Assembly: GCA_964570325.1 (NCBI GenBank)
Contig: CAZMXS010000092.1
Span: 1-15,278 of the forward strand
From: CAZMXS01 sp964570325
GTDB lineage: Bacteria; Verrucomicrobiota; Kiritimatiellia; CAIQIC01; CAZMXS01
DNA: 15,278 nucleotides
Reading direction: 5' to 3'
Under the pieces are notes generated by a model. It searched no databases and was not told where the DNA came from. It was given only the letters and a program-made list of their open reading frames with translations. Numbering within the stretch: the stretch's first letter is position 1; each line of letters begins with the position of its first letter. Below are positions 6,435 to 14,628 of this stretch, one piece after another. The translations under genes were made by a program, and so were the position numbers.

Positions 6435-9209
6435 ATGCGTAACACAATTGGTGGCGTGTTGCTGATCATACTGCTGGGGGGTCTGGCCATTCCGTGCGCG
6501 GCTGGTCCGGTGGAGAACGTTTGGGCTTCGACGGCCGTTGATTTTCATAGCGTGACGGCCTCATTCCAGGCTGAAACGCAGATTTTAGGCGCATGGGTGC
6601 CCTTGTACTCTACCAATGACACCGTCGGTCCGTATTGCATCGCCAAGGCCGCCGGCTCCTTCAACCTCGATATTTCGGCCCTTTTGGAGCAGTTTCCCGG
6701 CCTGCCGGCCGTGAATGTCACCGGCAGTTCCGCGTCCGGCAACCGCATTATTTGGACGGTGAATCAAAACTTCAACCAGTTGGTCACAGTGGACACCGGT
6801 TCCTCCACGATGACAATCTATCTGCGCAACATCACCGGTAAAATCACGGCAATTGCCAGCGCCATGGCACTGACATACAACAATGTCTGCGGCCGCTATT
6901 TCGATGTCCGGCTGGATTGCGACAAGGGGGCTGACAAGAACTACTTCACGCTGACCGGCAATCTTGATTCGCAGGACGGCATTCCGCTTCGAGTCAACGT
7001 GAGCGCGATTGATTTTCTGGGTTACAGCGGGCTGGGCGCGATCGAGTCCCTCATGGCGGAATGGGTGAACTATCCCGCGACGGTTGTTCGCGGCGCAAGC
7101 ACCGATCTCCAGTTCCGGGTCAAGGGCGGGTTCAATGGCGCGCTGACCGGCTGGGCTTTGCGCGAAGCTGACGGCGCCGCTTACACGACTGTGCGGGCGG
7201 TTTATCCCAGCCCGGAAACCGCGCTGACGGCCAACAACTGGCTGACCGTTGCGGTCACCAATGTGGTGCCGAGCGATTGGGATGACGAAGGCAACGGGCC
7301 GGAGTTCTATGTATGGGTTCAGACCCGGACCGAACATGGCGAGGCCAATCTCTGTCGGTCAACCGCCGTGGCGCGCATCACGATCACCGAACCGCCGCCG
7401 GTGCTGGTTTCAATTACCGTGGCCGGGCCGACCAGCCTATACAAGAACAGCGGCGCCAGTTACACCTGTACCGCCAACTATGATCGCGGACCCTCGCAGA
7501 ATGTGACCGGCGCCGCAGCCTGGAGCGAAAACTCCGAATATGCGGTCATTGACATGAGCGGTCGCTTGACGACCTTGGATGTCCCGTCGGCGCAGCCCTG
7601 CCGCGTTCAGGCTGTGTATGGCGGGTTTACGAACGGGCTGGACGTCACCATCCGCAATGAGGCGCCAAGTCTCGTGTCCATCGGCGTCTATGGACCGGAT
7701 GCGGTATTCGAGAATCAGTCGGCCGATTTTTCGTGCAGCGGCTTGTATAACGATGGTTCACAACGCGACCTGACCGCGCAGGCGGCCTGGAGCGAGAACT
7801 CCGCCTATGCTTCGATCAGCACCGGCCGGTTGACCGCCACTGCCGTGTCCGCGGATCAATCCTGTACGGTGACGGCGATCTGCGGCGGATTTACCAATAA
7901 CAAAGCCATTACCATCCGCAATCTGGTCTTGCAGCGTTTGTTGATCACCGGGCCGGCGCAAGTTCCGGAAAACAGCCAGACCAACTATGCCTGTCTGGCC
8001 GTTTACAACAACGGCGCCACCAACACGGTGACAGCCGAGACGGTGTGGGATGAAAACTCGCCGTATGCCACCATGTCAGCCGGTGGAGTGCTGACGGCTG
8101 CCGGGGTTACTGCGGCAGCGAATGTGCGAATCACCGCCACCTACGGCGGCAGCACGACCAACAAGGACGTAGTGATCCTGAACAGCGTGGCCGAACTGGC
8201 TGGGTTGACGATCACCGGCCCGACCACAGTAGTGGAGAATGCGTTCGCCGACTTTGTCTGCGTGGCAACCTATAATAATGCATCCAGTTCTAATGTGACG
8301 TGGCTGGCGGCCTGGTCCGCCGATTCGGCGAATGCCAGTGTCAGCGCCGCCGGACGCCTGATGGTGTCCAATCTGACGGCAAGCGAGATTTGTCGGCTGA
8401 CCGCGGCGTTTGGCGGATTGCAGGCGGTGAAGGATGTGCAACTGGTCAATGTCCCGCCCTCGTTGACGGGGTTACTGATTACCGGGCCGGCTGCCGTGAA
8501 CGAGAATACGCAGGCCGTTTATCATTGCACGGCGCAATACGGCGACGGATCGAGTCTGGACGTGACGGCCCAGGCCGTGTGGGGCGAAAACGCCGCAGCG
8601 GCCACGATCACCAATGGCGTATTGACGGTTGGCGAGTTGACGAGCAATGTCGCCTGTCGGATCACGGCGGCCTACCAGGGCCGGAATGCTCAATACGACA
8701 TCAATTTGCTAAACACCACGGAGGTGTTTGTCGCGTCGGCGTCGGTTATTTATCCCGTGGCCTACACGGACCGGACCGTTTGCGTCTATGTCTGGGATAA
8801 TACCGCCCAGGCTTGGATCCAAGGGGCCGACGTCGTCCGTCCGGCTCAGATTACGGTGGCGAACATCCAGGCGAATCAATACTACTGGATTGGTGTTTGG
8901 GACTATATCGCCGGCGCGTTCACGTTGGCGGAATGGTTCGGCCGCTTCAACACGCCGGAGCATGGCCGGTTCGTGGGGCATGTTTATTCCTCACCCCCGG
9001 CGGCGGCGATCGGCCTGCCGGATGACGTGCTGGATATTTCCGCCAGCGCCGGGCATCTGCTCAAACCATTCGTGGTCAACATGACCACCCAGGTATGGAG
9101 CGACGGCGCGCCGTTTACTTCAACCGGATTCTGTACATTCGAACCCGACGCCTGGCACACTTGGTACTGGTTGGTCTTTTTCGATTACACGACTGGCCGG
9201 TTTTACTAA
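6435..9209 (+). CDS. Large secreted protein with five Ig-like (Big-type) repeats
   Basis: A 924-residue exported protein. The start is the ATG at 6435, chosen for its AAGGGGAG site; the longer frame from 6390 is not needed. Residues 1-24 are a signal peptide (MRNT, a leucine/isoleucine-rich core, then IPCAAG). About 25-320 is a beta-rich region I do not recognise. Five tandem repeats of about 86-89 residues follow (324-760), each with an ITGP-like opening, a YxC strand, an AxWSENS-like tryptophan turn and a CRxTAxYGG strand. The C-terminus (about 765-924) is aromatic-rich, with two related segments (YYWIGVWDYIAGAF and WYWLVFFDYTTGRFY). The repeats are Ig folds of the kind used as spacers or adhesins on cell surfaces. 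No LPXTG, PEP-CTERM or beta-barrel anchor is seen, so it is probably secreted or held non-covalently. Role unknown. Confidence 0.85.
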   Translation: MRNTIGGVLLIILLGGLAIPCAAGPVENVWASTAVDFHSVTASFQAETQILGAWVPLYSTNDTVGPYCIAKAAGSFNLDISALLEQFPGLPAVNVTGSSASGNRIIWTVNQNFNQLVTVDTGSSTMTIYLRNITGKITAIASAMALTYNNVCGRYFDVRLDCDKGADKNYFTLTGNLDSQDGIPLRVNVSAIDFLGYSGLGAIESLMAEWVNYPATVVRGASTDLQFRVKGGFNGALTGWALREADGAAYTTVRAVYPSPETALTANNWLTVAVTNVVPSDWDDEGNGPEFYVWVQTRTEHGEANLCRSTAVARITITEPPPVLVSITVAGPTSLYKNSGASYTCTANYDRGPSQNVTGAAAWSENSEYAVIDMSGRLTTLDVPSAQPCRVQAVYGGFTNGLDVTIRNEAPSLVSIGVYGPDAVFENQSADFSCSGLYNDGSQRDLTAQAAWSENSAYASISTGRLTATAVSADQSCTVTAICGGFTNNKAITIRNLVLQRLLITGPAQVPENSQTNYACLAVYNNGATNTVTAETVWDENSPYATMSAGGVLTAAGVTAAANVRITATYGGSTTNKDVVILNSVAELAGLTITGPTTVVENAFADFVCVATYNNASSSNVTWLAAWSADSANASVSAAGRLMVSNLTASEICRLTAAFGGLQAVKDVQLVNVPPSLTGLLITGPAAVNENTQAVYHCTAQYGDGSSLDVTAQAVWGENAAAATITNGVLTVGELTSNVACRITAAYQGRNAQYDINLLNTTEVFVASASVIYPVAYTDRTVCVYVWDNTAQAWIQGADVVRPAQITVANIQANQYYWIGVWDYIAGAFTLAEWFGRFNTPEHGRFVGHVYSSPPAAAIGLPDDVLDISASAGHLLKPFVVNMTTQVWSDGAPFTSTGFCTFEPDAWHTWYWLVFFDYTTGRFY
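7404..8714 (+). repeat. Five tandem Ig-like coding repeats
   Basis: Repeat units begin at 7404, 7671, 7938, 8196 and 8463, with spacings of 267, 267, 258 and 267 nt, all whole codons. They are diverged at the DNA level but clear in protein. A cysteine pair in the classical Ig B and F strand positions is kept in repeats 1, 2, 4 and 5. In repeat 3 the second cysteine is replaced (TAAANVRITATYGG), and repeat 2 has an extra one (TVTAICGG). Confidence 0.85.
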
Positions 9210-9473
9210 ACCGCCGCTGCCTCAATTCGCACGATCGCGCCCGCCAAATTGGAGCGTGGGCCGCTTGCCGGCCTCCACAACCAGTTCATAGCGGGACGAG
9301 ATCCATGGCGCTCAACTCCGATTGGGCGCGAGCCGATCCACGCGCTCACGCTCGCGGGTATGCTGGCGCGCCGCCCGGCAAACCACTGGCCCAGCCGCGG
9401 ATAATGCGAAAAAAGCATTTTCATCGCCGGCCACCAACCGCTATGCTGCCGGGCCAAAACGGAGGATGTCATA

Positions 9474-10862
9474 ATGCGTGCGCGTAACTCGATTGCTTTA
9501 TGGTTGGTCATGGCCAGCATGTGTTTTGGGCTGGCGGCCGCGGCGCAGACGAATCCAGCGGCCCCGTTGCCCCCGCCGCCGGTCCAGGCCAACGTAACGG
9601 GCGACATGGCGCAGACCGCGTTGGCCTCGCGAGTCTGGATTGAGAAGACCGATAAAGGCTTCCAGCTCATGCGCAACGGCCAGCCGTATTATATCCGCGG
9701 CGCGGGCGGCACACGGTTCCTGGACCAGTTGGCGGCGGCCGGCGGCAATTCCGTTCGAAGCTGGAGTGCGGAGATGATCAGCGGGCTTCTGGACAAGGCG
9801 CTGAAGAATAATCTCACGGTTACAATCGGGCTTTGGATGGCCCATGAGCGGCATCGTTTCAATTATCTGAGCGATGAGGCTCGCGCGCGGCAACTCCGGG
9901 AGGCGCGCGAAGATGTCCAGCGTTACAAGAATCACCCATCGCTGCTGGCGTGGGGCTTGGGCAACGAGGTGGAATGGATTCATGGGACGAATGTGCTGAT
10001 TTACCAGGCCATTGAAGAAATGGCGCAAATGGTGAAGAAAGAAGATCCGAACCATCCGACAATGACCACGCTGGCGGAATTAGGATCCAACGCCTTCAAA
10101 GTGGCGCTCCTTAAGCAATACTGCCCGAGCATAGACATCCTCGGCGTCAATTCGTTCGGGTCGGTGCAAACCCTGCCCGAGCGTCTGAAAGCGGCGGGTT
10201 GGGATAAGCCATACATCGTAACCGAGTTTGGTCCGCCGGGTCCGTGGGAAGTGCCGCAGACGCCCTGGGGAGCTGAAATCGAGCCGGATACCACGAAGAA
10301 GTCCACGATCTATTTGAATGGTTTCAATCGCGGAATCGCGTCGCAACCGGGCTGGTGCCTGGGATCATACGCATTTTATTGGGGCAATAAATTCGAGTGC
10401 ACCCCGACCTGGTTCAGCATGTTTAGCAAAGAGGGCGCGCGGTTTGGTCCGGTGGATTACATGACCTATGTCTGGAATGGCCGGTTTCCGACGAATCGTT
10501 GCCCGGAAATTCTTTCGTACGATTCCAGTCTCCCGGCTTCTTATGTCGAACCCAACAAGTCCGTCAGCATCAAGGCGCGGTGTACTGACCCGGACGGGGA
10601 TGCGCTCAGTTACCGTTGGGAGCTCTTTTTTGAGTTCAAGCGGCGGGACGCGGATGGTTTGACTTACACCGAGCTCAAGCCGGTGGCCAACGCCGGAATA
10701 AAGAGCGCCGGCAATCAGGTGTCATTCAACACGCCGGCCCAGGAAGGCGCATTTCGGGTTTTCATGTATGTGTTTGATGGAAAGGGTCAGGCCGCCAGTT
10801 TTAATATTCCATTCTTTGTCGCCAAGTCGGGCAAATCCGCCGCCGAAAACTATCGCAGATAA
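9474..10862 (+). CDS. Secreted glycoside hydrolase, clan-A (GH2/GH5-like) TIM barrel
   Basis: A 462-residue exported enzyme. The ATG at 9474 has GGAGG eight bases upstream. Residues 1-24 are a signal peptide (LALWLVMASMCFG-like core ending AAAA), followed by a proline-rich linker (PLPPPP). The barrel shows both retaining-hydrolase glutamates: LLAWGLGNEVEW (E165, acid/base after Asn) and YIVTEFGPPGPWE (E251, nucleophile). Earlier barrel landmarks are FQLMRNGQPYYIRGAGG and NSVRSWSAE, as in GH2 C-terminal domains. The order fits beta-mannanase, beta-galactosidase or beta-glucuronidase relatives, so the substrate cannot be fixed. The last ~120 residues (CPEILSYDSSLP, TDPDGDALSYRWEL, RVFMYVFDGKGQA) form a PKD/cadherin-like beta domain typical of extracellular enzymes. 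It may act with the Ig-repeat protein upstream on polysaccharide outside the cytoplasm, which is inference. A weak TTTTCA/TATGCT promoter with 18-nt spacing may lie at 9418-9447. Confidence 0.85.
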   Translation: MRARNSIALWLVMASMCFGLAAAAQTNPAAPLPPPPVQANVTGDMAQTALASRVWIEKTDKGFQLMRNGQPYYIRGAGGTRFLDQLAAAGGNSVRSWSAEMISGLLDKALKNNLTVTIGLWMAHERHRFNYLSDEARARQLREAREDVQRYKNHPSLLAWGLGNEVEWIHGTNVLIYQAIEEMAQMVKKEDPNHPTMTTLAELGSNAFKVALLKQYCPSIDILGVNSFGSVQTLPERLKAAGWDKPYIVTEFGPPGPWEVPQTPWGAEIEPDTTKKSTIYLNGFNRGIASQPGWCLGSYAFYWGNKFECTPTWFSMFSKEGARFGPVDYMTYVWNGRFPTNRCPEILSYDSSLPASYVEPNKSVSIKARCTDPDGDALSYRWELFFEFKRRDADGLTYTELKPVANAGIKSAGNQVSFNTPAQEGAFRVFMYVFDGKGQAASFNIPFFVAKSGKSAAENYRR

Positions 10863-10932
10863 TCGCCGATTTATCGGATTGCTCCAATCCAGATGGTATG
10901 TCCCTTGAACCTTGAACGCTGAACTCCTCCTC

Positions 10933-11493
10933 ATGCGCATCACCGGCGGCATAATCGGCGGGCGACAGATCAAAGTTATGGGGAAGGCGGTGCGGCCGAC
11001 GCAGGACAAGGTGCGAGCCGCCATCTTTTCATCGCTGGGCGACTATGTGGTGGGCGCCCGGGTGCTGGATTTGTTTGCCGGCACCGGCGCTTTGGGACTG
11101 GAGGCGTGGAGTCGTGGCGCCGCGTCTGTTTGCTGGGTGGAGTCCGACCGCAAGGTGTGTGAAACGCTGCGGGCCACTGTAGCCGCGCTTTGTATCGCCG
11201 GCGGTGCAATCCAAGTGGTTCATCAAGATGTTTACCGCTTGCTCGACCGCTCATGGCCAGACCTTCCATACAATCTGATCTTAGCGGACCCGCCGTATGA
11301 CCGAAATGCCGAGCATGACCGATTGGACCGTTTGCTTGATTTGCTGACAAACCGATGCGGATGGGTGCAGTCCGGTGGTGTGCTCGTCTACGAGCAGTCG
11401 GTCGCGGAAGACTTGCCGCAGGCCGTTGACTGGGAATTGTTGCGCGATAAGCGCTATGGGGATACGCGCGTACTCATCATGCGAAAAAAGTGA
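10933..11493 (+). CDS. rsmD: RsmD: 16S rRNA (guanine-966-N2)-methyltransferase
   Basis: A 186-residue cytoplasmic SAM-dependent methyltransferase that modifies G966 of 16S rRNA. It opens with MRITGGIIGGRQIKV, the usual RsmD start, then VRPTQDKVRAAIFSSL. The SAM-binding glycine motif is VLDLFAGTGALGLEAWSRGA at residues 45-64, followed by the acidic VESD. The catalytic motif is DPPY in LILADPPYD near residue 119. Length is normal for the family. I chose the ATG at 10933 on family grounds, although there is no clear Shine-Dalgarno; a TTG at 10912 would add seven residues unlike the family. It follows the glycoside hydrolase by 70 nt. Confidence 0.93.
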   Translation: MRITGGIIGGRQIKVMGKAVRPTQDKVRAAIFSSLGDYVVGARVLDLFAGTGALGLEAWSRGAASVCWVESDRKVCETLRATVAALCIAGGAIQVVHQDVYRLLDRSWPDLPYNLILADPPYDRNAEHDRLDRLLDLLTNRCGWVQSGGVLVYEQSVAEDLPQAVDWELLRDKRYGDTRVLIMRKK

Positions 11494-11583
11494 GAAAAGA
11501 TAAGCAAATCATTACACAGGGCCACATCGTGCGTGTATTTAATAATTTTACGAAGTGAGAACTGGATTGCTGGCTGATTGATC

Positions 11584-11612
11584 TTGCAGAGATAGAGCAC
11601 ATATTGTATAAA
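11584..11612 (+). promoter_or_regulatory. Sigma-70-like promoter of the PAS protein
   Basis: TTGCAG (11584-11589), a 17-nt spacer, then TATAAA (11607-11612, five of six). It lies in an AT-rich stretch after rsmD that stands out from the GC-rich surroundings. The start point would be near 11619, about 37 nt before the ATG at 11656. Confidence 0.5.
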
Positions 11613-11655
11613 ACAAACGGGGTTGAAGTTTTCCGGCAACAGGAGACTATGCATC

Positions 11656-12852
11656 ATGCCGATGGATGAACAGTTTTCAGCGACAATGCGCATAGACATT
11701 CCGCCGGATCTCCTGCAGGGGTCGCACACCAAGTCCAAGTTTGACACATCGAAGATTCGTGGGCGGCCCGTGACCGTCAAGATTCCGCGGGCGAAAGACA
11801 AGGAAAGCTCGGACACCAAATACCAGCAACTGCTGCAAAGTATTTATGATGCGGCGGTGATTACGGATCTGCAGGGGCATATTATTGATTCCAATATTCG
11901 CGCCAGCGAGTTCCTGATCTACAACCAGACGGAACTCGGGCAAATGAATATCCTCGACCTGATTTCCGGCGCGGAGGATGGCCTGTTGGCGACGCTTTGT
12001 GAGAATCTGCAGAAAGAGCGCTTCGCGCTGATCCAGGCGTATTGTGTGCGCAAGGATCAGACGTTTTTCCCGGCCGAGATCGCGGTCAACAGTCTGCGTT
12101 TTGAAGAAGTGCGTTTGTGCTTCTTCATTCGTGATGTGACCGTGCGCCGCCAGGCGGAGGAGATGCTGCGGACCGAGCACCACGCCATCCAGAACGCCGG
12201 CAACGGGATTGCCATCGCCAATGTGCAGGGCATTCTGGAATATGTGAATCCCGCCGTCCTGCGCTTGTGGGGGTTTGAGGATCCGGAGGAACTGCTCCAG
12301 AAGGATGTGCGCTCATTATGGGCCGATCCCGAGGCGGCGGAGGCGATGATCCGCGTGATTCTCGAAGAGCATCAGAATTGGGCGGGGGAGATGATCGGCC
12401 GCCGGCGGGATGGCACGGATTTCTGCACGCAGGTTTCCGCCGCTGGCAATCGTGATTCGGACGGCGAGTTGGTCGGCATGGTGATGTCGTTTGTGGATAT
12501 CACCGACCGCAAACGGGCCGAGGAGGCCATGAAGGAAAGCGAGCGGCACCGGGCAATGCTGGCCAGCCTTGGCGCGGCCTGTCATCATCTCGGCCAACCG
12601 GCGACGGTTATTCTTGCCAATTTAGGGCTGATGAAACGCAAGCTCTTGCCGCCGGACCATGAGTTCAAGGAACTTCTGCATACAACGACCGAGGCCGCCG
12701 AGGAATTGCAGCAGATTCTGTACAAGCTCAATACCGCCGGCGAATACGTGACCCAGTCTTATATCGAGGATGCGGAACCCGACTCGGCGGAAAACCAGAT
12801 TCTGGATATTAACCGGGCTACCCAGCACGGCGAAAAACAACCGCCAGCGTGA
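11656..12852 (+). CDS. PAS-PAS-HisKA protein lacking a kinase ATPase domain
   Basis: A 398-residue cytoplasmic signalling protein. The ATG at 11656 has AGGAGA about ten bases upstream. Residues about 55-166 form a first PAS domain (SIYDAAVITDLQGHIIDSN, ending FFIRDVTVRRQAEE), and about 172-292 a second (AGNGIAIANVQGILEYVNPAVLRLWGF, ending MSFVDITDRKRAEE). A HisKA-like dimerisation segment follows at about 293-370 with the box SLGAACHHLGQPATVILANL; H310 or H311 is the candidate phospho-acceptor. The second helix is LLHTTTEAAEELQQILYKLN. The protein then ends with a short acidic tail: the N, G1 and G2 boxes of a HATPase domain are absent, and no such sequence follows the stop. It cannot autophosphorylate by itself. 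It may be a phosphorelay intermediate served by another kinase, or a regulator that dimerises with one. No response regulator is adjacent. Confidence 0.8.
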   Translation: MPMDEQFSATMRIDIPPDLLQGSHTKSKFDTSKIRGRPVTVKIPRAKDKESSDTKYQQLLQSIYDAAVITDLQGHIIDSNIRASEFLIYNQTELGQMNILDLISGAEDGLLATLCENLQKERFALIQAYCVRKDQTFFPAEIAVNSLRFEEVRLCFFIRDVTVRRQAEEMLRTEHHAIQNAGNGIAIANVQGILEYVNPAVLRLWGFEDPEELLQKDVRSLWADPEAAEAMIRVILEEHQNWAGEMIGRRRDGTDFCTQVSAAGNRDSDGELVGMVMSFVDITDRKRAEEAMKESERHRAMLASLGAACHHLGQPATVILANLGLMKRKLLPPDHEFKELLHTTTEAAEELQQILYKLNTAGEYVTQSYIEDAEPDSAENQILDINRATQHGEKQPPA

Positions 12853-12867
12853 AGGTTCACGCTGGCG
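12842..12867. terminator. Strong hairpin overlapping the stop codon of the PAS gene
   Basis: CGCCAGCGTGAA (12842-12853) and TTCACGCTGGCG (12856-12867) are perfect reverse complements around GG. The effective stem is 11 bp with a 4-nt loop. The TGA stop of the PAS gene (12850-12852) lies inside the 5' arm. There is no T-run after it, so it is not a textbook intrinsic terminator. It may instead halt exonucleases or be a REP-like unit. Confidence 0.45.
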
Positions 12868-12955
12868 CGGTCAGATCCGGCTTGGCTGCTGTTAGGTTGT
12901 CTGGCTTCATTCATGACCCCGGGCGGTCCGCGTAATCCGGCTGTCTCACCCATCC

Positions 12956-12984
12956 TTGACCTGGCCGGATGCCGCCACTATTCT
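12956..12984 (+). promoter_or_regulatory. Sigma-70-like promoter of the YchF-Nudix-YceI cluster
   Basis: TTGACC (12956-12961, five of six), a 17-nt spacer, then TATTCT (12979-12984, four of six). The start point would be about 12991, giving a short leader that carries only the AGGAGG ribosome site before the GTG at 13009. Confidence 0.55.
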
Positions 12985-13008
12985 CCAGCGCTCCAATAGG
13001 AGGTTGAT

Positions 13009-14082
13009 GTGCCCGCATTACAGATTTACCTGGTCGGCGCGCCGCGCGCCGGGAAGACAGCCGTGTTCGACGCCCTGACGCGGACGCCGCAAGGTCCCAA
13101 TTTTGCCGTCAAGGGCGCGCACCGCCTGGGCACGGTGAAAGTGCCGGACCTTCGTCTGGAAAAACTGCGCGATATGTTCCGGCCAAAAAAGTTCACGCCG
13201 GCCGAGGTGACGTTCGTGGATGTGGCCGCGCCGGCGGCCGCTGAGCCGGGCAAGGCCTTCAGCCAGCTCAATGCGTTCCTGGGCGAGGCGGATGCGTTTG
13301 CCTTGGTGGTACAGGCGTTTGGCGAACATGACCATGCCGGCAAGCCGCTGGATCCCGTCGCGCAAATGGAGTCGGTTTTACTGGAATTGGCTATGGCGGA
13401 CCTGGAGAAGATCGAGCGCCGATTGGAGAAAATCGCGGCCGAGCGCAAACGCGGCATCAAGGGGCAGGAAGCCGAAGCCGCGCTGCTGGAGAAGTTCAGG
13501 CAACGGATCGAGGCGGGTGGACATCTGCGGGAACTTGATCTGGCCGCTGAAGAGGAGAAACGAATCAGTAGTTTCTGTTTTCTGACGCGCAAGCGCCTGT
13601 TGATCGTGGCCAACGTGGGGGAGGCGGATTTGAAAGGCGCCGGGGTGACGCCGTTGCGCGAGGCGGCCCGGCGGCATGGGTTGGAAGTTCTGTGCTTCTG
13701 CGCGCCGCTCGAAAATGAGATTGCCGCGCTGGACGCCGAAGGCCAGGCGGTGTTTCTGAAGGACTATGATCTTGGGGAACCGGCCCGCATCCGCTTGATT
13801 CAGGCCGCCTATCGCATCCTTAATCTGATCAGCTTTTTTACCGTCGGCGAGGATGAGGTGCGCGCCTGGACTATCCGGCGCGGCACGACTGCCCAGCCAG
13901 CCGCCGGCAAGATCCATAGCGACATCGAACGCGGCTTTATCCGGGCGGAGACGGTGCACTGCGATAATCTGCTGGCGGCCGGCGGCTTGGCTGCCTGCCG
14001 CGACCAGGGGTTGCTGCGGCTGGAGGGCAAGGGTTATGAAGTCAGGGATGGCGATGTGATTGACTTCCGATTCAATGCGTGA
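13009..14082 (+). CDS. Divergent YchF/OLA1-like P-loop NTPase with C-terminal TGS (DUF933) domain
   Basis: A 357-residue protein of the Obg-related YchF/OLA1 family, which binds ribosomes and hydrolyses ATP in preference to GTP. G1 is VGAPRAGKTAVFDALT (residues 9-24) where YchF usually has VGLPNVGKSTLFNALT. G3 is FVDVAAP (69-75) where the family has DIAGL, so the invariant Gly is gone. G4 is NVGE (202-205), in line with the NVxE of ATP-specific members. A long charged helical segment (about 130-185, LEKIERRLEKIAAERKRG) is the usual coiled-coil insert. The TGS/DUF933 domain covers about 273-357 (ISFFTVGEDEVRAWTIRRGTTA, GKIHSDIERGFIRAE, YEVRDGDVIDFRFN). The start is GTG with AGGAGG six bases upstream. 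These changes suggest a second, specialised paralogue rather than the housekeeping YchF. It is the first gene of a cluster, with 21 bp to the next. Confidence 0.85.
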   Translation: MPALQIYLVGAPRAGKTAVFDALTRTPQGPNFAVKGAHRLGTVKVPDLRLEKLRDMFRPKKFTPAEVTFVDVAAPAAAEPGKAFSQLNAFLGEADAFALVVQAFGEHDHAGKPLDPVAQMESVLLELAMADLEKIERRLEKIAAERKRGIKGQEAEAALLEKFRQRIEAGGHLRELDLAAEEEKRISSFCFLTRKRLLIVANVGEADLKGAGVTPLREAARRHGLEVLCFCAPLENEIAALDAEGQAVFLKDYDLGEPARIRLIQAAYRILNLISFFTVGEDEVRAWTIRRGTTAQPAAGKIHSDIERGFIRAETVHCDNLLAAGGLAACRDQGLLRLEGKGYEVRDGDVIDFRFNA

Positions 14083-14103
14083 AGCAATCCCGGAGGGCGG
14101 CAA

Positions 14104-14613
14104 ATGCTAGAAGAGCTGTTTGAATTGGTGGATGAGCAGGGGCGCAAAGTCGGTCTGGCCACGCGCCGGCAGTGCCATGGCAACCCTAAACTGATCCATC
14201 AATCCGTGCATGTCCATGTCTTTGATCCGGCCGGGCGTCTGTTCCTGCAAAAGCGATCCGCCGCCAAGGATGTGCAGCCGGGCAAATGGGACACAGCCGT
14301 CGGCGGGCACATGCAGCCGGGTGAGACGCCTGAGCAGGCGGCCCGGCGCGAGATGGAAGAGGAATTGGGGATTCGACCCGATCGGCTTGATCCGTTGTAT
14401 GAATATTTCTGGCACTCGCCGATCGAGACGGAACTGGTTCGCGTGTATCGGACGATATCCGCCGGCCCGTTCCGCTTGAATGCCGATGAAATTGAATCGG
14501 GGCGGTTCTGGGAGTTGTCCGAAATCGAACCGGCTTTGGAGGCGGAAATCCTGACGCCCAATTTTGCGTTTGAATTTCGCTCGTATTTGCGGACATTTAT
14601 TCACCATTGCTAA
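14104..14613 (+). CDS. Nudix hydrolase
   Basis: A 169-residue cytoplasmic Nudix enzyme. The Nudix box (GX5EX7REUXEEXGU) is complete at residues 68-90: GHMQPGE, then REMEEELGI, so all metal-binding glutamates are present. The leading segment (LIHQSVHVHVFDPAGRLFLQKRS, KWDTAVGGH) matches the YfcD / isopentenyl-diphosphate-isomerase-like subgroup. These cleave nucleoside-diphosphate-linked compounds; the exact substrate cannot be read. The ATG at 14104 has GGAGG about eight bases upstream. It lies 21 bp after the YchF-like gene and 15 bp before the YceI gene, so an operon is likely. Confidence 0.92.
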   Translation: MLEELFELVDEQGRKVGLATRRQCHGNPKLIHQSVHVHVFDPAGRLFLQKRSAAKDVQPGKWDTAVGGHMQPGETPEQAARREMEEELGIRPDRLDPLYEYFWHSPIETELVRVYRTISAGPFRLNADEIESGRFWELSEIEPALEAEILTPNFAFEFRSYLRTFIHHC

Positions 14614-14628
14614 AGCAGGAGGCGCAAC

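Noticed and set aside
7404..8714. CRISPR-like or DNA-level tandem array
   Set aside because: The period of about 267 nt is a whole number of codons and the similarity is at the protein level; these are Ig-like domains.
9198..9213. Terminator at the end of the Ig-repeat gene (CGGTTT/AAACCG)
   Set aside because: It is a 6-bp stem with no T-run, overlapping the stop codon, and could occur by chance.
9206..9676. Minus-strand 156-residue frame before and into the glycoside hydrolase
   Set aside because: It overlaps the signal peptide region of a well-supported gene and shows no domain. The 264-bp gap it covers holds no gene I can support.
10912..10932. TTG start for rsmD
   Set aside because: RsmD proteins begin at the MRI(T/I)GG motif; the seven extra residues have no support.
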